From Linyphia triangularis (taxonomy: Eukaryota > Arthropoda > Arachnida > Araneae > Linyphiidae): a DNA stretch of 64,000 nucleotides. The position numbers were made by a program, and so were the translations under genes. The notes under the pieces were generated by a model. The model was not told where the DNA came from. It saw only the letters and a program-made list of their open reading frames with translations, and did not search any database. The stretch is from positions 94,470,002 to 94,534,001 of the forward strand of contig OZ021723.1 of the NCBI GenBank assembly GCA_963978545.1, read 5' to 3'. Shown one piece after another: positions 1-13,427 of the stretch. The first letter of the stretch is position 1, and each line of letters starts with the position of its first letter.

Positions 1-489
1 TGGCAACTTTTTGAACTAAAACCTGGAATTCTGGGGAAATTTTGTTATGCCCTTTCACATGAATTTGCTGCAAGAATTGTTTTCTTATTCTTAAACGTTT
101 TCCTGTAATTAATTTTTAAAAAAAGTCAGTCTAATTTAGTACACTCTGTATAGCCTCAAAAATACGGTCTACAAACACGCTTTTCTTAAAGCCAAACAGT
201 TCGGAATTTTGAAGCGATTTTTTGTAATTATAAATAGTTAATACAGTTTTTTTGTTTGTTGTTATTGTTGCTTTTTTTCGAATATGAAATTGTTTCGTAG
301 ACATCGTTTTTTAGATATATCATCACTGCAGTTCTTGTATCTCATAAGCCAAAACTTTCAATTACTATATGCTAACATAAGGTAATGAACGCATTGCTTT
401 CGGTCAACATTTAATATTTTTTTTTTCGCATTTCTACATGGGTTGGTTTTTAACGTTTTTGAGTCTAAAGAAGTGGTCTAAAAATGTAT
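1..489. other. AT-rich intergenic DNA, no gene seen
   Basis: No reading frame with recognisable protein features, no splice-flanked coding segment and no repeat unit stands out. The stretch has T-homopolymers and ordinary AT-rich composition. Confidence 0.6.
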
Positions 490-1010
490 GTGTGTGCCTG
501 TCTGTGGTCATCATGACTTCTGAATCAATTAACTTAAGATATTCAACTTTCCATTCCGGAGTCATTGTTTGTCATGGGATCTGACATTTAGGTTTTCTTT
601 AAAATTGCGCATGCGCATAAGGTAGCTGCCATTGAAAAATTTATATTTTTTAGCAATTGCCTTAACCCCCCCCCTAAAAAAAATACGTCTCTAACGATTG
701 TAACCAATATTGTTCTCTGAATATCCCCTCCTCCGAAATTCCGTATAAATGCGATAAAGGCGTAAAAGTCGAAAAACGAACGACTTTAATCGAAAGTTTT
801 TCCCTTGTGCATCGTCCATCAACGACTTTTCTCTTCAGTTTCACTTACAAGAAACGGAAATGTAATAATTTTCGAAAAGTATATCGCCAATTTAGTAATT
901 TTGTCGTGTGGTTTTTTCGAGTGTGTGTGTGTGGGAGAGGGGTGGGGTGGGGGGATCAATGCAAGAATTATTGTAAAAATATACCCAAACTGGCAATTTT
1001 TTTTTAAGTT
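490..1010. repeat. Dispersed repeat, diverged relative of 44170-44490
   Basis: The part from about 640 to 910 aligns by eye with 44170-44480. Both contain in the same order a run ending in cgtttttaagg or tacgtctc, a C-rich block (cccctcctccg against cccccttctcc), catcaacgact, a cttttc stretch, and aatgtaataat followed by a 'gccaatttagtaa'-type string. At about 605-630 a palindromic gcgcatgcgc core next to aaggtagctgcc is the reverse complement of a piece of another repeat at 33838-33855. The short reading frames at 805-1023 carry no domain and belong to this repeat. I see no terminal repeats and cannot name the family. Confidence 0.45.
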
Positions 1011-1640
1011 AATGAAAATATGAAAACAATATAAAAACGGAAACGGTAAATTGAATCGATCCGTTTAAAGTTTAACTGTAGTGGCCATTAATAGTGTAAT
1101 TAAAAGTTGTGCAGTGTCCCACATTCATAGTTGCTTAATAATTATAAATTCCTGTGCGTTTCCAAATACGTAAATAAACCAATCCACGTATTGTATAAAA
1201 ACGCCATGTAAGCCTCAAAACAAGAAAATGCATTGGTATGGCCGTTTAAACTATTTATTTTGTACCAACCTAACAGTGCCAATTTATACAGTTGTTTAAA
1301 TCTCCTGGTCAGATGATTTTCTGGGTTGCGAGTTACTGGAATTACAGCGACGATATAAGAGATATCTGGTAGTCGTTGTAGTTTAGACAAATTTGCAAGC
1401 TTTCCAACACATACTGACATGTAGACAACGTTGTGCGTAAGTTGACAATTCTTATAATACCAATTAAGGAACTAGTAAATTTATAAGATTTATGAAATAT
1501 AGAGGAAGTTTTCATAACAAATGGTCCAGTCTTTAAATCCAGAAGAATTTTATGCAAGCAATCAGTAGATCTAGTAGACAACGTTTCTAAGTATTTAAAA
1601 TTTAAAACAAGCTTTTAACGACTGACTATCTGTTTCTGCC
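1011..1640. other. AT-rich intergenic DNA, no gene seen
   Basis: Two overlapping minus-strand frames of 79 and 92 codons (1142-1581) have no recognisable domain, no signal peptide and no supporting splice context, so I do not call them genes. Confidence 0.5.
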
Positions 1641-1644
1641 ACAT

Positions 1645-1892
1645 TTAAGTGCTTAACACAACCAAATACACCTCGTAATTTTGAGCATCTAGAAGAATAC
1701 CAGATCATAATCTTCTACTGTAAAACCATCTCTCAAACCCCACCACACCAACGAGAGGATATTGAGGCCACGACAGATTTAATGTGCACCAGCCCCCATT
1801 AGGTACACACCTGATCTTCGGCGGCCTTCGAGGATCGAACCCACAACCCTCTGATCATGAGCTTGATACTGTGACCACCAGGATAGTGGAGT
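1645..1892 (-). repeat. Possible second tRNA-derived SINE family
   Basis: Read on the minus strand from about 1892, the sequence begins with a tRNA-like head. An A-box-like tggtggtcacag lies near 1870-1882. A good B box, GGGTTCGATCC, lies near 1832-1843, about 35 bases on, which is the usual polymerase III spacing. A G-rich body of about 190 bases follows, running left to roughly 1645. It is not the same family as the SINE at 6454. I found no clear target-site duplication, so the boundaries are approximate and the call rests on the internal promoter alone. Confidence 0.45.
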
Positions 1893-1895
1893 TTA

Positions 1896-2484
1896 ACCTC
1901 AAATAAAAAGAATATCTAAAGTTTAGCTGAAAGTTAATTATAACGTTAAATAAATGTAAATAAAAATTAAAATAAGCATCAAACTAACGACGACGGCTTT
2001 TATGAGTACCCCATTCGAGCAATTTAATCCTAAAATCTGTTCAGCTCCGTAAATCGTCTTAATGCACGATTTGAAATTTCAGTTTCATTGTCGGAACATC
2101 TCCACAAATGAGGGCGACACACCTGCTCGAGCACCTAATCACGTGTCGCCCCTTAGTCCACTTACATTGATGGACCTCTGAAGGAATAGCCCAAGCACTT
2201 AAGCTAATTTGAGGAGGAGTCGGCTTGTTTCAAAAATAGAAACGACGTTGCCTTGAAGAGACCTGTCTCTCAGTAAGGTACTCTCACTAATTTCAGTTCG
2301 GAAGTAGTCTTTGCTGGCTTTGAAAGATAGTGTTAGAAATGAGGAAGGTTTGGACTTTTTGATGCGTGCGCCTGTATTGATGCTAAGGGAACTCGGAGTT
2401 TAAGACATCTGCCTATCTTTTCCATGTTAAAAAATACCTTATTTAAGGAATATTTTCTCAGTCTTTTACGTACTAACAAATTTG
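1896..2484. other. Intergenic; slightly GC-richer 2090-2400
   Basis: No gene recognised. The segment 2303-2390 (agtctttgctggctttgaa onward) is similar to 4013-4095 (agtctttgttggttttgaa onward), including a shared aggtttRSA..ttttt(g/a)atRcg stretch. The two therefore look like diverged copies of one unnamed repeat. Confidence 0.4.
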
Positions 2485-2485
2485 A

Positions 2486-4340
<1,855 letters not shown>

Positions 4341-4347
4341 GATTGAA

Positions 4348-4860
4348 ATGGTTCCAAGTAAAAAAGACAAGAAGAAAGATCTTAGTTCAGCTTCAGCTGC
4401 TACGAAAAGTACAAATAAAAATAAGAGAAAACCTATTTAAATATCAAAGATGCTCAAAAAGAAAAAATACAAAGTATGAAAAGAGAGCCTGAATAAAAAA
4501 GTAGGGATAAAATTAAAGAAGATCTTTCGTTATATTAAGAACATAATCCCAAACCCATATGCTCATCAGACAGCAATTTAGAAGAAACGTCTACAAAATA
4601 CACTTACACAGAAAGTACTTTTGTTCTTGAGAAATTTGGTAAAAAAAAATAGCATTAAGCATTATATTGGCGTTATTCAATCTTCTGTTAAACAAGAGTA
4701 CACCATAAAGTTTTTAAGGACATCTGGACGAGATATATTTGTGTTCCCACAAAAGATGATGTTTTTTACTGTTGATAAAAAATATATTATTTAAAAATTG
4801 CAGTAACCAATACTGAGCAAAAGAAGTCATTATAAGTTTTCTGAAAATTATGCAAAATAC
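4348..4860 (+). pseudogene. Decayed lysine-rich coding remnant, probably transposon-associated
   Basis: A splice-acceptor-like tract (ctaatttattcattacag) ends just before an ATG at 4348. It opens 30 codons of lysine/serine-rich protein beginning MVPSKKDKKKD and stopping at 4438. Beyond the stop, coding-like sequence resumes in changing frames: a charged segment with DAQKEKIQSMKREPE (about 4450-4495), then a segment ending TFVLEKFG (about 4615-4637), then one with the pattern HYIGVIQ...EYTIKFLRTSGRDIFVFPQKDDVF (about 4660-4770). I recall that HYIG...VKFLR...FVFP.KDD pattern from C-termini of uncharacterised arthropod proteins that travel with transposons, but I cannot name the family. Several stops and at least one frame change make it non-functional. 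Alternatively the first 31 codons could be a true 5' coding exon of an unrelated gene; I see no downstream exon to support that. Confidence 0.4.
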
Positions 4861-5645
4861 AAAATTATGTGAGCTGAACTTACTATATTATCATTTAAAG
4901 TGTCACTTGTAACCTCCAAGACCTTTCCTTTGACCTTTTTTTTGCAGCAGTAAATGTATTACTTTGTTAATATACTTCTAAAAGTAAAATTTCAATTTTG
5001 TGATTTATTTTTTATTTTTATGTTTTGTTACCTCCTAAAATTCTCTTTAATTTCAGAATCACCCTTATTTAGAAACGAGGACATATCTACTATATTAACA
5101 CTACTTATCATATCTTCGAATATAAGACATAATATATAAATTTTAAAATGGAGGCTGGGCAATTTATATTTTTCAAGAAATATTCATTGTTTTGTAAAAA
5201 TAATTGCTTCATACAGTACTTAACGCATCATGTCGTCATTAACTCTTTTTATTCCAGAAAACTTTAAGTTAAAACCAAGTTCTCATTCACGTTTCATTTA
5301 AGTTTGTGCAATTAGATGAGCGTGAGTGTGAGAGTATAAAAGTTTTAAGAAAAGTAAGAAATATCCGCCTGTTAGCAATAAGCAAAATGAATATTTTATT
5401 TGACACTAGTGTATAGATACATTTTATCATTTAATGACTGATAACTCATTAAAAAAGTTAGTACTGAAAGGCTAAATTTTGGTCATGGCAATTAAGTTTA
5501 AAAAAGTCGCTAAGAAAATAATTTTGCTAGAATAGAAGACCCAGAGAAGTTAAAGCAACTTTTACTGTTGCATTTAATATTTCATGAATTATAGTGATAA
5601 TCTTTCTCCTTTTACCAAGACTATATTAATAACATTATGATGTTA
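4861..5645. other. AT-rich intergenic DNA, no gene seen
   Basis: The 61-codon frame at 4954-5139 is hydrophobic but has no recognisable features. Nothing else stands out. Confidence 0.55.
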
Positions 5646-5647
5646 TA

Positions 5648-5649
<2 letters not shown>

Positions 5650-5678
<29 letters not shown>

Positions 5679-5710
5679 CATACATACATACATACATACA
5701 TACATACATA
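5650..5710. repeat. (CATA)n microsatellite
   Basis: About 15 perfect tetranucleotide repeats. Confidence 0.95.
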
Positions 5711-6091
5711 AAGAATATGTGTTTATATTATGTTCACATGACGTTTTGTTAAATTTGATTTGCTTTAAAATAGGATGGATTCTAATATGGTTCGTTGATG
5801 TAATGATTGACGTAATAATGCATGGTCTTGATTAATCTGCACCATGTATTTTTGATATTAAATTATTCCATTTCGTGGTATCTTTTTATTTACTTTATGC
5901 TTTAATAAAAATGTACGAATGTTGATCCTCTATATCCGGTTTTTCTATTCTACAACTATATCCCATAAGTAATGGATGCTATTCATTTGTTAATTTCATG
6001 TTTGAACTGCGATAGTATACGTGTTTTACCCCAGGTAGCACAGCAGTATTGGCAGATATAGAAAACAGAGGTTGTGGGAAGATGGTCTAAT

Positions 6092-6127
<36 letters not shown>

Positions 6128-6439
6128 ATGTCAAAACCACCATAAACCATAATTTTTACCCTTTCGTTCTTCTTTTATAAAAATATATATTTCAATTTTA
6201 AAACTCTTCATCAACATTTTAATACTTCCAGTATATTTTAACCAGCACTGGGCAAAATTGGCCAATATTGGTTAGCTGATTTGAGCTATTGCGGGTATTC
6301 TTTCACTGATGTATACTATGTTTCATAATGTGTATATACATTGTTTTCTATCTCTTTGCATACACTGTTTTATGACGTGCATATACAAGGTTTTATAACG
6401 TGTGTAGAAATGGTTTTATAACGTTACAAACAATGTTTC
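5711..6439. other. Intergenic; poly(A) tract 6097-6126
   Basis: No gene seen. A run of about 30 A lies at 6097-6126. From 6300 to 6450 a loosely repeated phrase of about 30-40 bases (ttttataacgtg / tgtttcataatg) recurs several times, giving a weak degenerate tandem repeat. Confidence 0.45.
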
Positions 6440-6453
6440 ATAACGGATTTATA

Positions 6454-6633
6454 GCCGAACCAACGGTATAGTGCTTAGCGTGCTAGCTTCTAGACTGCGA
6501 GGTTGCGGGTTCGAGTCTCGTATTAGGCATGGGTGTGTGTAAAAGTATGTTGGCTTGTCTAATGACGAATGTTTTCGGCGCATTATAGCCCTCGTGTTGC
6601 TGACGGCGCCAGATAATCGGAATACAACCAACC
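6454..6633 (+). mobile_element. tRNA-headed SINE, copy 1
   Basis: It starts with a tRNA-like head: an A-box region tatagtgcttagcgtgc, a B box GGGTTCGAGTC, and a 3' acceptor-like gttaggc equivalent (attaggc). A body of about 100 bases with ggcgcattatagccctcgtg follows, ending in a short aaccaacc tail instead of poly(A). It is flanked by 13 bp target-site duplications with one mismatch, at 6440-6452 (ATAACGGATTTAT) and 6634-6646 (ATAACAGATTTAT). This fixes both ends and shows it arrived by target-primed retroposition. Antisense frames at 6449-6665 are spurious. Confidence 0.93.
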
Positions 6634-6646
6634 ATAACAGATTTAT

Positions 6647-7930
6647 GAATTTTTAGTAGTGGCAATAATGTTATGAGAAAAGCAGTTTTTGAGCTTTAAT
6701 AATCTCACTTGCAAAATTGCATACGTTTCTCTACTTATAAGTAGAAAAATGCAAATTTGCATGAAATGTTACGTTTCAATATTTAAGCTTTAAGTTTTAC
6801 TGTCCAAAATAAGATAATCGTCAGGAGAGATTGTATTTTGAGATTTTTCTATGGTATATTATTTTTGTTGATTAGAACCGAGGTCGTCTAGTGACCACCT
6901 AGAAAAATATATATGTAACAAAAATTAAGTAAATGTACTTGATACAATACAAATTAGTACAAATGTTATAAAAGTTTAGGTAAATGAAAGACAGTGTGAT
7001 TTGTTAGGCATAAGTGATACCATAAAAATTAATATAAATGTAATAAAAATTAAGGTACATTGCGAAAGTGTGATTTGCTAATGAAGTACTGACAATAAAG
7101 GAGTATTACTAAGTTTTAACGCTCTACATTTTTAAATAAAGGAATGCATTAGATTATTGTTGTATTTAGAACAAAAAATTATGTGCTTTTGTTTACACAC
7201 ACAACGAAATATTAAAATTTACAATGTATTTTAAGTATAGTATGATTTAAAAAAACATATCAAAATCTGAAGTTTTGTTTCCTAAAAGAAGTTTGTTATC
7301 AAGAAAATTTGTATCTTGAGATTGCTCTTTAGAATATTATTCTTTTCGATTAGATTGGAGGTGGTCCAGTGGCTAATTTGACAGTTAACTCTCTTAAACA
7401 ATCACGGAATTTTAATATAAATGTCATTCTCTATATTTGCTCTTTGGTGTTTGTTTAAAAGTAGTGTCGTTGCATTGGCTTGGTTGAGTTCCTTCACATA
7501 AACTAACTCAATAACAACTCCTTCTGGCTGGTAATGTGCCAGGTCATTGGAAACAGCAATGTGAATTTTCAGACTTCTTGGATGACGTTGGAAAATAACA
7601 ATCTTGTTATTTTTTTAAAAATGTTTTTCTGAACGTTTAGTGAAAACTTGGAATGAAATTATTTATCATCATTGAGATTTGGATTAATAGTTAATTAATA
7701 TATTATTAACATTTAATTAAAGCATTTGATAGGTAATTTAGGAGAATTGTCATTATTTTTCGTTATTGGAACGTTATAAATTTTTTGTATACTTTCTTAT
7801 CAGAGATTCAAAATTTTTGTTTCGTATATGTATAATTTGTAGAGACAATTAGGAATTCTGATTTCCGTGACTAACTTTTCCAATTCTACAGGTGTGGAAA
7901 GAAAGATATTCTGAGTGCAAAATTATAAAT
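6647..7930. other. Intergenic; weak internal duplications
   Basis: No gene seen. Two loosely similar stretches occur: 6828-6900 and 7300-7372 share ttgagattt..tct..Rgtatatta/gaatatta ttttt(g/c)gattaga and a G-rich 'ggtcgtctagtg / ggtggtccagtg' end. 6930-7010 and 7030-7110 share ttaaggta..aaagtgtgatttg. Both look like old duplicated repeat material. Confidence 0.4.
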
Positions 7931-7935
7931 TCGTT

Positions 7936-8180
7936 TATACTAAACTTCAACTTAACTAGACATCACTTAGACGGTAGATCGTGACAGTGATCAAAGGTAT
8001 TTAATCCATTTTGGCGGAGTGAAGACATAATTCTCGCCAAACCACAACCCTATAGAGAACAAAAGGCTATAAGGTTTGGCGAGAATTATGTCTTCACTCC
8101 GCCAAAATGGATTAAATACCTATGAGCACTGTCACGATCTACCGTCTAAGTGATGTCTAATTAAGTTGAAGTTTAGTATA
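7936..8180. mobile_element. Near-perfect hairpin MITE, 108-bp arms
   Basis: The left arm 7936-8043 and right arm 8073-8180 are reverse complements, with only three mismatches that I can find over 108 bp, separated by a 29-base loop. The ends read TATACTAAACTTC...GAAGTTTAGTATA, so the element can be read as TACTAAAC termini inside a duplicated TA. That is typical of MITEs mobilised by Tc1/mariner transposases. There is no coding capacity. A transcript across it would form an almost uninterrupted long dsRNA. The very low arm divergence implies a young element or recent arm homogenisation. Confidence 0.85.
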
Positions 8181-9640
8181 GATCTGGACAATTTTGTTTC
8201 AGCTAGTAATATTTTGATAGCAGTATAGAATTTTATATTAAGTTCCTTGCTTAGGTTGATTGCATTGAATATATTTGTCTACATAAGCTGCAAGAGGCTC
8301 CTTCAGCATCATTAAACCAAGTTCTGGGCATCTCAACGTTGTTCGAATTGTAATTAGGTAAATGAGCCTAATAGTTATAATAACATGGTTTTCTAATTCA
8401 AGAGGTGAAAAACCCATAAGGTAGCCTTGAGCCATAATAAATAAAAATCCCTCCAAGAAATACTTTGCATTTGATGTGGTGCCCTCTTATATTAGATGTT
8501 ATGTGGAAAATTTATTAAATAATTTCCGATAGCTAATTTTTTAATTGTCACGGGTTTCAACAAATAGGTCAAAAGTGTTAGGTTATCATCATTTCCATTT
8601 ATTTAAATGGAAAAACTAATGAAACAATGCATATAAAACAATCCTCTTCAATACGATGAATGAAGTCAGATAAAACTCTAATCTGCAGGAATTTTCCTTT
8701 AAAAAAAGAAGAAAAAAAGAGCAACTAACAAAAGGTATCTACTCTGTGAGTTTTAAAGAGACCTTTTCCACATTCCTATCTGCCCCTGCATTGTAATTAC
8801 ATAGATAAGCTCTCACTTTTTAACTCGCTTTGCAGTCAAAATAGATTCCTCTTTTTCTGAATCTCGAATTGTAGAGGGTTCTTCATCCTCTTAAACTAGG
8901 GGTGGCAGGGGGGTTGAAAAAGGTGTTCCTCCCCTCTTCTCAATCGATCTGTTTACATTTTCCCATTAAATTTCCCGTTTCTATTTTCTCTTAATACCAA
9001 GCTCTAACTTTGAAACCTTTTAGACTTCTTGTAATCTTATGATTTCGGTAGATGGAAATGTATAAAGCTCGAATGTAGAAGCAATTTAAGAGAGTTCAAT
9101 CACAATGTATTCTTTATGCAACATAAATGTAAAGCTCACAGGATTACTATTTTTATAGTTAGATTTATTGCTATGTTTGCCATTAGACTCATTTTTACTA
9201 AAAAATTCTTATTCTTTGCATAATATACATTGATATTATACGTCTTCTGGAATTTCCTTAGAGTAATGTAAACACATTCTGTGTATGATAATACAAGTTG
9301 TATTACTTTCTCATAGAAATATATATTTTTTTCATTATGTAACAAAAATTGTATTTTAATTTAGTTTATCGCTTACAATATTTACTATGCATCATAGTTA
9401 ATATTAGGTATTTCCTCATTAAAATATGTCAAAGTATGGATATAGTATGTAATTTGCAAATTCTGCATTTTTTATGATGTTATGTAAGCAAATTAGGTAT
9501 TTTTTGGTATGATTCATACATGTTGGGCCTCAAGCCTTTTGTCTTCAAATTTATATTTGTATTGACCAATTCAAGTATTTGACGATATATTTCATTTTCA
9601 AGTTTTTCACAAAGAAACATGTTTTGTTTCCCCTCATTTT
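8181..9640. other. Intergenic; no gene recognised
   Basis: Frames at 8238-8456 and 9136-9345 (minus) show no domain. The composition is AT-rich, with a short C/T-rich patch at 8830-8945. Confidence 0.5.
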
Positions 9641-9699
9641 ATAATTTTTAATTTTTGGCTTTAAAAATATGTGGCATAAAAAAATATTGAAAAAAAAAA

Positions 9700-10115
9700 A
9701 AAAATAATAATAAAAATTGTCATTTTTTTTTTAGATTTGCAAAACCAGTAATAAAAAGTTCTGATATTCGTTTCATTGCACATTACTAATACGGACAATT
9801 GAAGACTAGAAATAGAAAATGACCTAAAAGTAACAAACAAATCGAAATCTTTTTCTTTACGGAAAAATGTCCTTAAGACCAAACTAAACAAAGTGGAGAA
9901 CGCCCAAAGTTCGAACTCTAGTAGCAATAGTGCAAATTCAATCTGATACTTAGTCATATCCCATAAGTACCAATGCCAGTGTTTTTCACTTTCCGGCTCC
10001 CTTGAATTTTTTTGTTTTTGTTTTTTGTTTTTGTTTTTGTTTTAGGTCGTTTTCCATTTCTAGTCCTCAATAATAAAATGTGTCATTTTTTTTTTTTTTA
10101 AAAACAACAATTTTC
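9700..10115. repeat. Small inverted repeat with homopolymer flanks
   Basis: GAAGACTAGAAATAGAAAATGACC near 9799-9822 is the diverged reverse complement of a stretch near 10047-10070 (GGTCGTTTTCCATTTCTAGT and following). Both sides abut long A or T tracts (9690-9735 and 10088-10105). The arms are about 35 bases and the interval about 220 bases. It may be a decayed foldback element. The 98-codon antisense frame at 9661-9957 has no domain. Confidence 0.45.
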
Positions 10116-11175
10116 TTTAAGTTTTTTTTTTATATATATATATATTTACTTACATTGAGTCAGTATAGACTGAGGTTTTATATAAATCTAGTCATCAATT
10201 TGCCATTTCATAAATATTTTGTTAAATGTTTAAGTAGAAAATCGTATTTAAAAATTGCATCAATAGCAATAGCAAGTCCTTGATTCTAGAATACTTGAAG
10301 TACGTTTAATGCACACTATTGTAAGCGTCAATAGTATACTGTATTGTAAAACAAAACAATAGTTAAATCTCTTATGATAATACATAAATTAGGATAAAAT
10401 TAATTCAACTTAGTAAGAAAAAAAAATTATTTACCCTTGAGCCCAAAAGTGGAATTTGTGTTACACAGCAATGATCATAAAAGCAATTTAACTTCTATTA
10501 TTCTAAAAAAATAAAATGTTGAATTCAATATATAAAGCGCATATTGCATTTATCGTTTATTCTACATGTATTGTTTATGAGAGTTGTTAAAATAATTTCT
10601 TTTTACGTAATTTACACCAAGCGAAGCTTTTTTTTTTCTTTTCAGAGAAATACAAAAGATTATGAAAAATATCAATTTAGCTCTCACAGGATTAAATTTG
10701 TTCTTGATTATCTTCAGAGAAAAGGGTATCAAGGAAAGTATTTCAAAAGTTGTTCTTAAAGCTTTCGAGATAGTTCCTTAAAAATCGTATACATTTTTTC
10801 TTTAATTTTCAGGAAAAGAAAACACCTCATACAAATACTTTCGCTATCAAGTTGGCTGGAATTACTTTGCTATTTTATTTTAGATAGTTTATTTTCGATG
10901 TCAGGATGAATGGAAATACCTTTTGGAATACTTGCGCTTTTCAGAAATAAAAGAGTCGGAATTTTTCTTCAAATTAACTTTTTCTAAAAGTTCTGAAATA
11001 TTTTTTGTCTTAATTGTGTTGCTTTGTAATTTAGCGAGTTTCTATAGAAACTTAGAAGTCAGACTGAATTCTTAGAAATATTAAGAGGGTTTAAACTATT
11101 TTTTAATTTTTATGTATGGTTTCTTATATTTTTAAGAATAGGAATGGTTAATTCTGATATTTTTTTTCTTCAAAC
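10116..11175. other. AT-rich intergenic DNA, no gene seen
   Basis: Frames at 10080-10283 and 10544-10759 are low-complexity or lack domains. Confidence 0.5.
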
Positions 11176-11178
11176 TTT

Positions 11179-11382
11179 TTATCTTTTCATTAAAAAATAA
11201 TTTTTTTTTTTTTTAAATATTTTTTGTATTGGTAAAGGGTGTGATTTATCATGAACATATCTTAATATTAAAGTAATACTTCTTATCTTTTCATTAAAAA
11301 ATAATTTATTTTTTTTAGATTTTTTGTATTGGCAAAGGGTTTGATTTATCATAAACATATCTTAATATTAAAGTAATACTGT
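11179..11382. repeat. Tandem duplication, two ~100-bp units
   Basis: Two adjoining units, about 11179-11280 and 11281-11382. Both run from a tatcttttcattaaaaaata start through ttgtattgg(t/c)aaaggg to cttaatattaaagtaatact. They differ by a few substitutions and the length of the T tract. Confidence 0.88.
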
Positions 11383-11549
11383 GAATAGATTTTAAATTTT
11401 TTACTGTAATTTATACATATTAGTAGGTTTAAAGTGTTTGTCTATGAATTTTAATGAAATATGTTAAACTATTTGCAAGGACTCGCATTGCGGAGACCCG
11501 TCATTATGTAGAGGACGCTTCGAGAACTATACTAACCCATTGATATGGT

Positions 11550-12119
11550 CAGGCGTGTAGCCAGGGGGAGGGATATGGGGATATGACTATATTACATTTT
11601 TCTAGCTCAGAGCATTTAAAAACTAATAGCTATGAAACCTTAAAATTTGATGAGTAGGTACGAAAAGAGATCACTTAATGAAATGACATAAATTGTTTTC
11701 ATTTAATGCCTATCTATTATAAATGAAAATTAAAATAGTAAAACACAAAACCAGGTGGAGCCACTGCATAGGCATTGAGAAGAGGATTTCGGATATAAAA
11801 TAAAATTATATTAGACGCTAATTCCGAGTTTTTAATTATTTGTCCTTTCATTAAGTGATCACTTTCGTACCTACTCACCAAATTTCAAGGTTTTATAGAA
11901 AGTAGTTTCTAAATGCACCGGGCAGCTAATACAGGAAATGATTCTTACTAGAACTTCCTCCTAAAACGGTAAATTCATTTAAAAATTTTAAATGTTTAAA
12001 CATACATAGAAAAAAATACCTATATTTAAATATATTCGGCATTAATAATAAAATTTATTGTTATGCCTTGTTGAGTAACTTCATGTCCCCTTCCGAAAAA
12101 AATCTCTGGCTACGCCCGT
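11550..12119. mobile_element. Foldback DNA element with 9-bp target duplication
   Basis: The termini are inverted: CAGGCGTGTAGCCAG at the left and CTGGCTACGCCCG at the right. An inner pair is much longer: GATGAGTAGGTACGAAA..AGATCACTTAATGAAA (about 11648-11690) faces TTTCATTAAGTGATCACTTTCGTACCTACTC (about 11847-11878). The whole 570 bp therefore folds back on itself. Flanks TGATATGGT (11541-11549) and TGATACAGT (12120-12128) look like a 9 bp target duplication with two mismatches; that length is typical of Mutator-like elements but is not proof of one. There is no coding capacity. Confidence 0.7.
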
Positions 12120-12163
12120 TGATACAGTTAGCTATATTTATTGATTCAATTAAAATATTTATT

Positions 12164-12372
12164 AATTGTTTATGAATCAATTAAACGTTTATTGAAAATT
12201 ACGTTAGAGATGAATACGTTAATAAAAATGAAATGTACTGAATTGTTTATGAATGTTATGAACTAATTGTTATGAAATAAATTGATATGAACTAATTGTT
12301 TATGAATCAATTAAACGTTTATTGAAAATTACGTTAGAGATGAATATGTTAATAAAAATGAAATGTACTGAA
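12164..12372. repeat. Direct duplication of ~76 bp, ~130 bp apart
   Basis: The block starting attgtttatgaatcaatta and ending aatgaaatgtactga occurs at about 12165-12242 and again at about 12296-12372, with one substitution near its middle (atacgtt/atatgtt). The intervening bases are partial repeats of the same phrase. Confidence 0.85.
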
Positions 12373-13425
12373 GAACAATAACTTTTTTTTTACCTCTAAA
12401 GGTAATTATTTTATTAGCCATAAAAATTTTACTTATTAAAAAGCCGATCTTAGAGACAAAATTATTATATATCTCATAAAATTTACATTTAAGAGATATG
12501 AAGTTAATCTAAAGCTAAAATAAACTATATTTATTCAATCAAAAATTCAATAACAGTTGATGGTTTCCTGATTTATAATATTCAGTTCTCCTGTTACCCC
12601 AACACATCTTTCCCAAAAGAGCAACATTTTATAGCGTCTCCCTAGGAACGAAATACACAATTCAAGTCCATGAAATATTTTTATGAGCTGTCATTTCTAT
12701 TGAATTTGTAGATACTTCCACAAAAGTGGATCCGCAATGCGATACTGGAAGCATATTTCCCGGGTTTTACGAGCGAAGGAAATTACTCAGTGAATGGAAA
12801 GTACACGAACTTTCCGAAACTTGTCAGCTGTAAAACGACAGGTACTTTCGCTCTTTGTTGATGCATAGGGGAATTGTGATGTGGGAATAATGTGAAAAGG
12901 GTATGTATTTTAAATTAAATAAACACTGGAAGTATCTAGTCGAAATCGATTTTTAAGTTTACTTAAACGTCAAATTAGGATACTTTCCTGATTTTTGTGT
13001 GACAAGTCGAACCAAAAATTTAGTTTTGAGACTATAGCTTGTGTGTGACGTAATGGGTGTTCTTAGAAATTATTAATGGAAATTCTGCGAAGTCTAATTA
13101 TCGGAAAAAGCTTTGAAAATAACTGTTGCAGTAAAATTTGGAGAAAAAAAAAACTAAGTTTTAGAAGAAAAGGGGTTATTTATTAGGGGTGAAATTTATA
13201 GTCGCACAGATTTCAATTACACAATAATATTGGACATTGCAATAAAATTTGATATGGTGAGTTATTTATCATTTTTATATTTTCACTCATTTCAATAAAA
13301 ATGGCCAGTTTGGTGAAATATTTTTGGCAATAAATTTTACACGGAAAAAAAAAATGGCAAAGTTGACGGTGTTATTCGATAACTATTACATTGTCCCTTC
13401 TTGTGCGTGAAACAGAAAAAAATAA
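12373..13425. other. Intergenic; no gene recognised
   Basis: 12600-12860 is less AT-rich than its surroundings (it includes cccgggttttacgagcg and acgacaggtactttcgctc) but has no long frame or repeat. It could be a conserved non-coding element. Nothing else stands out. Confidence 0.45.
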
Positions 13426-13427
13426 GT

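Noticed and set aside
6449..6665. Antisense frames over SINE copies (also 19595-19831 and 44654-44959), sharing a 'TRDSNPQPRGLEASTLTT'-like peptide
   Set aside because: The shared peptide is the reverse translation of the SINE tRNA head, present wherever the SINE is; not a protein family.
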